Source: an uncultured Bacteroidales bacterium
GTDB taxonomy: Bacteria; Bacteroidota; Bacteroidia; Bacteroidales; Marinilabiliaceae
DNA length: 12,759 nt
Reading direction: 5' to 3'
Assembly (NCBI GenBank): GCA_937892095.1
Contig: CALAVC010000230.1
Span: forward strand, 1-12,759
Shown in pieces: positions 1 to 6,540 of this stretch. Positions within the stretch are counted from its first letter, which is position 1; each line of letters opens with the position of its first letter. The position numbers and the translations under genes were made by a program. The notes beneath the pieces are model-generated. The model saw nothing but the letters and a program-made list of their open reading frames with translations. It was not told the DNA's origin and did not search any database.

Positions 1-512
1 ATAATGCTCAAAACGTTGTTCTCGACCCTGTCATGGTCGCCACATCTGGCGATTCTCTTATGGCGCAAGAGACCATCGACGTCCTTCGCTCCGAACTCAT
101 TCCATTAGCTCGCGTCATTACGCCCAATATACCCGAAGCCGAAAAACTTCTATCTAAGTCAATTGCGTCTATTGACGATATTCATCTTGCAGCCACTCGC
201 CTGGCCGAACTCGGCTCTTCTGTACTCCTCAAAGGTGGACACATGCAAGGCGATCTCCTCATCGACGTTCTTTGCAATGTCGAAACAATGGAAAAACTTG
301 AGCTTCCACAAGACAAGGTTGCAACGCAAAACACGCATGGCACTGGCTGTACGCTGTCTTCTGCCATAGCAGCTCAGCTTGCCCATGGCAAAGGACTAAC
401 AAGTGCCGTTGTGGCAGCCAAAACGTACATTAACGAAGCCATCATCGCTGGTGCCGAATATTCAATTGGCAAAGGACACGGACCCGTATGCCATTTCTAT
501 AAATTCTTCTAA
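1..512 (+). CDS. thiD: Hydroxymethylpyrimidine/phosphomethylpyrimidine kinase ThiD, 3' part only
   Basis: ThiD phosphorylates hydroxymethylpyrimidine and then its monophosphate, giving the pyrimidine half of thiamine in the cytoplasm. The reading frame is already open at base 3 (AQNVVLDPVMVATSG), so the gene begins outside the window; the ATG at 33 is internal. Visible ThiD signatures are DPVM, the TPNIPEAEKL stretch, VLLKGGH, and the nucleotide-binding THGTGCT loop with its conserved Cys at about base 348. The tail GHGPVCHF matches the usual HGPVxHF ending of the family. About 169 residues of a roughly 270-residue enzyme are present. It lies 64 bases upstream of uvrA on the same strand with no visible terminator between them. 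No other thi gene or TPP riboswitch is in view, but its 5' context is missing. Confidence 0.95.
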   Translation, partial: NAQNVVLDPVMVATSGDSLMAQETIDVLRSELIPLARVITPNIPEAEKLLSKSIASIDDIHLAATRLAELGSSVLLKGGHMQGDLLIDVLCNVETMEKLELPQDKVATQNTHGTGCTLSSAIAAQLAHGKGLTSAVVAAKTYINEAIIAGAEYSIGKGHGPVCHFYKFF

Positions 513-534
513 GTCGGCAACGAAAAAACATACT

Positions 535-566
535 TTTACGTACAACCACCAATAAACTTATCTTAG
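535..566 (+). promoter_or_regulatory. Candidate Bacteroidota-type promoter for uvrA
   Basis: TTTA at 535-538, then 20 bases, then TATCTTAG at 559-566 followed by CAAA. This fits the TTTG / TAnnTTTG layout with one mismatch in each box. Transcription would start around 569-573, leaving a leader of only a few bases before the ATG at 577 or about 15 bases before the in-frame ATG at 586. The call rests on motif and position only. Confidence 0.4.
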
Positions 567-576
567 CAAACCTGAA

Positions 577-3420
577 ATGTCGGACATGTCCATTCAAACC
601 GAGGAACAAGAGAAAATAGAAATTTTTGGTGCCAGAGAACATAATCTGAAAAATATAGACCTTACCATACCTCGAAATAGTCTTGTGGTCTTTACAGGGC
701 TTAGTGGCAGTGGTAAGTCTTCTCTCGCTTTCGACACCATATATGCCGAAGGTCAGCGACGCTACATAGAAACATTCTCTTCCTATGCCCGACAGTTTCT
801 TGGCGGCTCCGAACGTCCCGATGTCGACAAGATTACGGGTCTTAGCCCAGTAATCTCCATAGAGCAAAAAACAACCAATAAGAACCCACGTTCCACCGTC
901 GGCACCATAACCGAAATATACGATTTCTTCCGACTCCTCTACGCTCGCGCTGGCGAAGCTCGCTCCTACGAGACTGGCGAACCCATGGTCAAGTATACCG
1001 ATGAGCAAATACTTTCGATGATTGAAAAATCGTTCGACGGACAAAAAATTAGCATTTTAGCACCGCTCGTCAAGGGACGTAAAGGACACTACAAAGAACT
1101 TTTTGAGAAAATTCGTAAGCGTGGCTTTATATTTGCTCGCATCGATGGTCAGACGCAAGAAGTCATTCCTGGCATGAAAGTCGACCGATACAAAATGCAC
1201 TTTATCGAAATTGTTGTCGACCGCATAAAAATGGATGGTGCCGACCCAAAGCGTATAAAACAAAGTATCGACTTGGCCATGCAACTCGGTAAGGGCATTG
1301 TCATGATTACCCCAATCAACCAAGACAAACCCAGATATTTTAGTCGGCAGTTAATGTGTCCCACCACGGGACTTTCCTACCCAGAGCCTGCACCACACAA
1401 TTTCTCTTTCAACTCCCCTCAAGGTGCTTGCCCCAAGTGTAAGGGCATGGGCACTCTTTCCTCTATCGATATCAATCGAATCATTCCCGACAAAAATCTA
1501 AGCATTGCTGATGGTGCCATAGTGCCACTTGGCAAAGCTCGCAAGTCGCTTGTCTTTGCTCAAATCGAAGCTATTGGTGCAATGTACGACTTTACGCTCA
1601 AGACGCCCGTCAAAGACATATCCGAAGAGGGCTTGGACGCCATAATCAACGGCACTACCGAACGTTTGCACCTCAAAGACGACATGGGGCTTCCAAGCAA
1701 CTTCTTCCCCACATACGACGGAATAGCAAGTTATATAACCGACATTCAAGACTCGGCAACGAGCCAAAAAGAAAAAAAATGGGCTGAGCAATACATATCA
1801 AACATCGTTTGTCCAGAGTGTGGCGGTGCCCGTCTCAACAAAATTGCACTCCATTTCTTCATCGATGACAAGAACATTCGCGAAGTGGCAGATATGGACA
1901 TTCGTCAATTGTCCACGTGGCTCGATGGCCTCGAAAATCGTTTGTCCGATCGTCAGCACCTCATTGCTACCGAAATCCTCAAAGAAATCCGTAGCCGAGT
2001 AGGTTTCTTGCTCGATGTCGGTCTCGACTATCTGTCGCTCAGTCGTAGTGCCGTCTCACTCTCTGGTGGCGAAAGTCAGCGCATAAGGCTTGCAACTCAA
2101 ATAGGCTCACAACTCGTCAATGTACTATACATTCTCGACGAACCAAGCATCGGACTTCATCAGCGCGACAACATAAAACTCATCAATTCTTTGCGCGAAC
2201 TTCGCGACCTCGGCAATAGCGTCATCGTCGTTGAACACGACAAAGACATGATGCTCTCTGCCGACTATATTGTCGACATCGGACCCGGTGCTGGTCGCAA
2301 AGGTGGCAACGTCGTAGCCACTGGCACCCCAGCCGAATTCGTTCAGACGTCCACAACAACGGCTGCCTATCTAAATGGAACTCGGAAAATAGAATTGCCA
2401 GCCGAACGACGTAAGGGTAATGGTAAAAAAATAACCCTCCATGGCTGTCGGGGCAACAACCTAAAAAATGTCGATGTAGACTTCCCTCTTGGCATGTTTA
2501 TCTGCATGACTGGCGTTTCAGGCAGTGGCAAGTCAACACTCATCAACGAGACGCTTAGCCCCATACTCAGTCAACATATCTATCGCTCTTTGCAAGACCC
2601 TCTTCCCTACGACTCTATCGATGGCTTAGACTTTGTCGACAAAATAGTCACTGTCGATCAGTCTCCGTTAGGACGCACTCCACGCTCCAACCCTGCCACC
2701 TACACGGGTGTTTTCGACGATATTCGCAAGGTCTTTGCAGAGCTCCCCGAGGCCAAACTCCGTAACTATAAAAATGGACGTTTCTCTTTCAATGTCTCTG
2801 GCGGACGTTGTGAGAAGTGCAAAGGCACTGGCGTACAAGTCATCGAGATGAACCTCTTGCCAAACGTCATGGTCGAGTGCCCCACGTGTGCTGGCAAACG
2901 CTACAATCGCGAGACCCTCGAGGTCAAGTTCAAAGGCAAATCTATTGGCGATGTCCTTCAAATGACCATCAATATGGCCACCGAGTTCTTTGAAAATATC
3001 CCCTCAATATACAATAAGCTCAATACGCTCAAAAGCGTAGGACTCGGTTATATAACTCTCGGTCAGCCCTCTACGACACTCTCTGGTGGCGAAAGCCAAC
3101 GTGTAAAACTTGCCACCGAACTCGCCAAGCGCGACACTGGCAACACCGTCTATCTTCTCGACGAACCCACAACAGGACTCCACTTCGAAGACATCAAAAT
3201 CCTCCTCGATGTCCTCAATCGTCTTGTCGACCGTGGCAACACTGTCATCGTCATTGAACACAACTTGGACGTCATCAAAATGGCCGACCATGTCATCGAT
3301 ATGGGACCCGAAGGCGGACGCGGTGGTGGTCAAGTCGTTGCTATTGGCACGCCCGAAGACATAGCTCGTTGCCCGCAAAGCTACACTGGGCATTTCCTTG
3401 CCGAAGAACTTGCTCGCTAA
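577..3420 (+). CDS. uvrA: Excinuclease ABC subunit A (UvrA)
   Basis: UvrA is the damage-sensing ATPase of nucleotide excision repair and loads UvrB on DNA. The 947 residues compare with 940 in E. coli. Both ABC modules are complete: Walker A at 41-49 (GLSGSGKSS) and 646-653, signature LSGGESQR at 495-502 and 835-842, Walker B DE at 521-522 and 862-863. The insertion corresponding to the UvrB-binding domain (about 130-250) is present, as expected for a full UvrA rather than a short paralogue. The zinc modules at C412/C415 and C745/C748/C768/C771 are intact. In the first zinc finger, C261, C285 and C288 are present but the fourth ligand position is Thr264 (CPTT instead of CPxC). The start at 577 was chosen as the first ATG. 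ATG 586 (MSIQ) is equally possible and sits better with the promoter candidate. No Shine-Dalgarno is visible. Confidence 0.98.
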   Translation: MSDMSIQTEEQEKIEIFGAREHNLKNIDLTIPRNSLVVFTGLSGSGKSSLAFDTIYAEGQRRYIETFSSYARQFLGGSERPDVDKITGLSPVISIEQKTTNKNPRSTVGTITEIYDFFRLLYARAGEARSYETGEPMVKYTDEQILSMIEKSFDGQKISILAPLVKGRKGHYKELFEKIRKRGFIFARIDGQTQEVIPGMKVDRYKMHFIEIVVDRIKMDGADPKRIKQSIDLAMQLGKGIVMITPINQDKPRYFSRQLMCPTTGLSYPEPAPHNFSFNSPQGACPKCKGMGTLSSIDINRIIPDKNLSIADGAIVPLGKARKSLVFAQIEAIGAMYDFTLKTPVKDISEEGLDAIINGTTERLHLKDDMGLPSNFFPTYDGIASYITDIQDSATSQKEKKWAEQYISNIVCPECGGARLNKIALHFFIDDKNIREVADMDIRQLSTWLDGLENRLSDRQHLIATEILKEIRSRVGFLLDVGLDYLSLSRSAVSLSGGESQRIRLATQIGSQLVNVLYILDEPSIGLHQRDNIKLINSLRELRDLGNSVIVVEHDKDMMLSADYIVDIGPGAGRKGGNVVATGTPAEFVQTSTTTAAYLNGTRKIELPAERRKGNGKKITLHGCRGNNLKNVDVDFPLGMFICMTGVSGSGKSTLINETLSPILSQHIYRSLQDPLPYDSIDGLDFVDKIVTVDQSPLGRTPRSNPATYTGVFDDIRKVFAELPEAKLRNYKNGRFSFNVSGGRCEKCKGTGVQVIEMNLLPNVMVECPTCAGKRYNRETLEVKFKGKSIGDVLQMTINMATEFFENIPSIYNKLNTLKSVGLGYITLGQPSTTLSGGESQRVKLATELAKRDTGNTVYLLDEPTTGLHFEDIKILLDVLNRLVDRGNTVIVIEHNLDVIKMADHVIDMGPEGGRGGGQVVAIGTPEDIARCPQSYTGHFLAEELAR

Positions 3421-3438
3421 AAAAAAACTCCACTTTTG
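3409..3438 (+). promoter_or_regulatory. Candidate promoter for the lipoprotein/DUF5723 pair
   Basis: CACTTTTG at 3431-3438, followed by CAAAT, matches TAnnTTTG except for the first base. A weak upstream box (CTTG, 3409-3412) lies 18 bases before it, inside the end of uvrA. The leader to the ATG at 3465 would be about 20 bases. There is no terminator hairpin after uvrA, so read-through from uvrA is also possible. Confidence 0.4.
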
Positions 3439-3464
3439 CAAATCCAACAATAACCTCTAAAATT

Positions 3465-4994
3465 ATGAAAAAAATGCTCAAAATGTTTGTGTGGCTACTT
3501 GTCGTTTTGTCCACAATCACATCCTGTGGCATAGACGACCTCGACACCGACAAGATAAGCTTTTCGTCGGTCGAGATAAGCCCCGGCATAATGATTCCTG
3601 TGGCTACAGCCGATGTCTCTGTCGAATATCTGTTCGACAAGCAAGACAATGCCATCGAGTATTACGTAGAAGACGGCTATAACAAAATCCGTATCTGTGC
3701 TAATCACGATTCCATCATAGCATATTCAATGCTCGATAAAATCGGCATGGCTAATGCGCTTACACCCTACATGGGAATTGTCCAATTCCCCGACGAACTT
3801 TCGCAAATAGACTTTCTTTCTGAGGAAGTCGCTTCCGTCTCCAAGGATCTCACCTACGTCGTTTCGCTCAAGTTTCCAATCGACTCCATACAAGCCACGC
3901 TCAGTGCAGTGGAATGCAGCTATGCACTAACCCTCAATTGGGAAAACTTTTCGCACCCTATAACCTTGGATGTCAATGTGGCAGGCAATTCGTGGGACGA
4001 ACCACTTACCATTAGCGGTTCGTCAGAATTTACCAAAGATACCACCGCCATTTTCTCCATAGTCGACAACACCATTGTTGCCAACCTTACCATTACCACC
4101 AACACAACTGGCGGTGGCTCACTCGGAAATCTTTGGTACACCTTTGCCATAAACAACATCGAAAGCGTCAGTGGTCGCATATCCAATCTCGCCATCAACA
4201 GCGACACCTACATTTCGTTTGCAGCACTTGGTGAGTTTCGCCGCCTTATGGATAATGTCGACTTCAAAGACCCTCACCTATGGATAACAGCCACAAATGC
4301 TACCGACCTCAGCGGGACAATCTCTCCCGACCTCGGCTCTGCCGAAGATGGCAACCTCGCTTCTTTTATTGCCGAAGACGGTCTCACTCTCCCTCGTCGT
4401 CAAAGCATTGAAAAAGACATTGCCGACCAACGTCTCAAAGACCTTCTCGCCGATGCTCCCGACAGCCTTGCCTACAATGCTCTAATAGAACTTTCCGATG
4501 GCGGCTCCATGGCCACGATTCGTAAAGACGACTCTCTCTTTGTCGGCTACCACTATGTTGTACCTTTTACATTTAAATACGACGGCGAAGTCGGTCAAAG
4601 CGAAGATGGCGACACGGTCTCCGTCTCCGACCTTCCCGAACTCGCCAATATCGACGAAGCTAAGTTGCTCGTTACTTGCGAAAACTCTTTCCCCATGGGC
4701 GGCTCAGTCTTTGTTCAGCTCCTCGAAAAAGATACTCATCGTAAGTTGTCTACCATTGTCGCCAACAATATTCTCATTAAGCCTGAGACGGTTAACGGCA
4801 TATCCGACACCCCAAAGAACTCTGGTCTGCAAGAAGTCCCTCTTACACCACAAAACATCGAAGACCTCCAAAATACCGATGCTCTCTTGCTGAAGTTCTT
4901 TATGTCTTCCGAAGACGAATACGTCACACCAATCCTCGAAAATAAACTCAAAATAGACATAGCCATAGTTGCCAAACTCAATTTTAACTACTAA
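3465..4994 (+). CDS. Putative surface lipoprotein of unknown function
   Basis: A 509-residue protein I cannot name. The start was set at 3465 because it opens a classic lipoprotein signal: MKK, a hydrophobic stretch (FVWLLVVL), and a lipobox ITS-C with the lipidated Cys at residue 21. The open frame extends upstream to 3369, but that part overlaps uvrA and lacks signal-peptide character. The residues after the Cys are G-I-D-D-L-D. Acidic residues here resemble the Bacteroidota lipoprotein export signal, which suggests display on the cell surface (inference). The rest is rich in Asp, Ser and Thr with alternating hydrophobic residues, consistent with beta-sandwich modules. The N-terminal pattern (IPVATADVSVEYLF at about 40-54) and the region from about 362 to 430 look like generic Bacteroidales extracellular lipoproteins. 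There are no catalytic motifs or transmembrane helices. The stop is one base before the next gene, so the two are almost certainly co-transcribed and probably functionally paired. Confidence 0.85.
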   Translation: MKKMLKMFVWLLVVLSTITSCGIDDLDTDKISFSSVEISPGIMIPVATADVSVEYLFDKQDNAIEYYVEDGYNKIRICANHDSIIAYSMLDKIGMANALTPYMGIVQFPDELSQIDFLSEEVASVSKDLTYVVSLKFPIDSIQATLSAVECSYALTLNWENFSHPITLDVNVAGNSWDEPLTISGSSEFTKDTTAIFSIVDNTIVANLTITTNTTGGGSLGNLWYTFAINNIESVSGRISNLAINSDTYISFAALGEFRRLMDNVDFKDPHLWITATNATDLSGTISPDLGSAEDGNLASFIAEDGLTLPRRQSIEKDIADQRLKDLLADAPDSLAYNALIELSDGGSMATIRKDDSLFVGYHYVVPFTFKYDGEVGQSEDGDTVSVSDLPELANIDEAKLLVTCENSFPMGGSVFVQLLEKDTHRKLSTIVANNILIKPETVNGISDTPKNSGLQEVPLTPQNIEDLQNTDALLLKFFMSSEDEYVTPILENKLKIDIAIVAKLNFNY

Positions 4995-4995
4995 G

Positions 4996-6420
4996 ATGAA
5001 AAAACGAATATCACTTACCCTTGGCTTGGCAGCTATTATCACATCCTCTGCTCTTGCTCAAGAAAATATAGCTCCGCACGTCGAAGAGTTGCCCCAGCGC
5101 ATCAACTTCAACGCTGCTCTGCAACCCGACAACAACGTTTTCTTTGCCGTAACGCCTGCCATAAACTTGGGTGTCGAGAATACAGGTTTTTGTTTCGACG
5201 ACCTCTTTGTCTCTGGCGACGACGATAGCCTACGACTCGACCTCAACAGGCTTGCCAGTAAAATGAAGAAGACCAACTTCACAAGTGCCGACCTCGACTT
5301 GCAGATTCTTGCCTTCGGCATCCGACTCCGCCAAAGTCAAAGCTATCTCTCTTTCTTCGTCGGCAATAAGACAATGATTGAGTCTAAATTCGATCGCAAC
5401 ATAACAGACATCTGGAAAGGCAACTGGGATTTCGACAACAATCAACCCATACAACACCACATTTCCAACATGTTCGTGCGTGGTGTCAACTATATGGAGT
5501 TCGCCGCTGGTTATAGCCAAAAGTTCCCTTCTCTCAGAATGACGTTCGGTCTCCGAGCCAAGTTTCTCGCAGGCGTGTTCGCCGTCCTATCCGACGACCT
5601 TGCCATCGATTTCGACACCTATCGCGAGTCCGACCGCTATGCTATCCACATGAACACGTCTGGCTCAATCAAGACATCTTTGCCAGTCTCCGTCAAGCTC
5701 GATGAAGACGGCTATGTCGATGAACTCTCTATGGACGACCTAAGTTTCTCCGATGCCAATCCTGCCAAAAACAAGGGCATCGCTTTCGACCTCGGTGGCA
5801 CGTGGCAAGTCTTCGACCAACTCAAAGTAGGTCTCTCCCTTGTCGATGTCGGCTTCATCAAGTGGAACGATGGTTGTAATCGTTTCGATGCCAGCACATC
5901 ATTCACCTATCATGGTGTCGACATCTCCGAAGACATGAAAACATCTGCCACAAACGAAGATTATGCCAAAGAAGACGATGCCGACTCCTATTGGTCAAGC
6001 ATAAAAGACTCTCTCCTGCGCATCCGACAAGTCTCTCATTCCAATACGGGCTTTAAAACTCGCCTTTCTAGCCGACTCATTGCCACTGCCGACTATCAAC
6101 CTTTCAAGTGGCTCACCGCTGGTGCCACGGTTGCTACCAAGTTTGTCGATGGTCAGGCTTTCACTCGTGGCAGCATTACTGCGCTTCTCAAAGCTCCTAA
6201 AGTTGTAACCTTTGCTGCCACTTTTGCCGTCAATCCAGGCTTCCGTCCCTCACCAGGACTCGGGCTCGTGCTCTCAGGTGGTCCTTTCCAAATGTACGTT
6301 ATTGCCGATCGCATAATGAGCAACATCCGTACATCAACAGGTACAAGTCTTTCTGCTGGCATAAACTTCAACCTCGGACGGAAAAAATATGCACTCGTAC
6401 GCGATGCCAACGGCTACTAA
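4996..6420 (+). CDS. DUF5723-like outer-membrane beta-barrel protein
   Basis: A 474-residue exported protein. The start at 4996 gives a clean type I signal peptide (MKKRISLTLGLAAIITSSALA, cleavage after Ala21 before QEN). An in-frame ATG at 4969 lies inside the preceding gene and would spoil the signal. The mature part begins with a short INFNAALQP segment, then AVTPAINLGVENTGFCFDDLF. This resembles the start of the Bacteroidota DUF5723 family as I recall it, in which residues near the N terminus are followed by a 'fairly flat' barrel-like pattern. Later segments alternate hydrophobic and polar residues (for example AAGYSQKFPSLRMTFGLRAKFLAGVF, here quoted only by its start, AAGYSQK) and the protein closes with SAGINFNLGRK, typical of a barrel's last strand. 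Known relatives are PorV/FadL-like in architecture, but no function is established. It follows the lipoprotein gene by one base and ends 23 bases before a hairpin terminator, so the two genes form a compact unit. Confidence 0.75.
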   Translation: MKKRISLTLGLAAIITSSALAQENIAPHVEELPQRINFNAALQPDNNVFFAVTPAINLGVENTGFCFDDLFVSGDDDSLRLDLNRLASKMKKTNFTSADLDLQILAFGIRLRQSQSYLSFFVGNKTMIESKFDRNITDIWKGNWDFDNNQPIQHHISNMFVRGVNYMEFAAGYSQKFPSLRMTFGLRAKFLAGVFAVLSDDLAIDFDTYRESDRYAIHMNTSGSIKTSLPVSVKLDEDGYVDELSMDDLSFSDANPAKNKGIAFDLGGTWQVFDQLKVGLSLVDVGFIKWNDGCNRFDASTSFTYHGVDISEDMKTSATNEDYAKEDDADSYWSSIKDSLLRIRQVSHSNTGFKTRLSSRLIATADYQPFKWLTAGATVATKFVDGQAFTRGSITALLKAPKVVTFAATFAVNPGFRPSPGLGLVLSGGPFQMYVIADRIMSNIRTSTGTSLSAGINFNLGRKKYALVRDANGY

Positions 6421-6443
6421 TTAAACTCTCGTAATGATGTATA

Positions 6444-6480
6444 ACGACCTGTCATACAACCATTTAGTATGACAGGTCGT
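6444..6480 (+). terminator. Perfect 14-bp hairpin after the DUF5723-like gene
   Basis: The arms ACGACCTGTCATAC (6444-6457) and GTATGACAGGTCGT (6467-6480) are exact reverse complements around a 9-base loop. The downstream tail is T-containing (CGCTTTAAATATCTTT) but not a clean T run. It lies between two genes on the same strand and most simply ends the lipoprotein/barrel transcript. It could alternatively be an operator or RNA-stability element. Confidence 0.7.
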
Positions 6481-6504
6481 CGCTTTAAATATCTTTAAGA
6501 GTAA

Positions 6505-6536
6505 TTTGCAAATTCGGGCAGTGTTGACTATCTTCG
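6505..6536 (+). promoter_or_regulatory. Candidate promoter for the LRR gene
   Basis: TTTG at 6505-6508, a 20-base spacer, then TATCTTCG at 6529-6536. This is the closest match to the full two-box Bacteroidota promoter in the window (one mismatch, C for T). The second box ends four bases before the ATG at 6541, so the mRNA would be leaderless or nearly so. The first box is the centre of a 12-bp palindrome, AATTTGCAAATT (6503-6514). Confidence 0.5.
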
Positions 6537-6540
6537 CTAT

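Noticed and set aside
442..1044. 200-residue open frame on the - strand
   Set aside because: Lies opposite uvrA and the thiD end, has no recognisable domain, and is a by-product of codon bias in uvrA.
3004..3450. 148-residue open frame on the - strand
   Set aside because: Opposite the conserved C-terminal ATPase of UvrA; no family resemblance.
3369..3464. Upstream extension of the lipoprotein reading frame
   Set aside because: Overlaps uvrA and would place 32 non-signal residues before a clean lipoprotein signal peptide.
4969..4995. Upstream ATG for the DUF5723-like gene
   Set aside because: Lies inside the lipoprotein gene and precedes a complete signal peptide starting at 4996.
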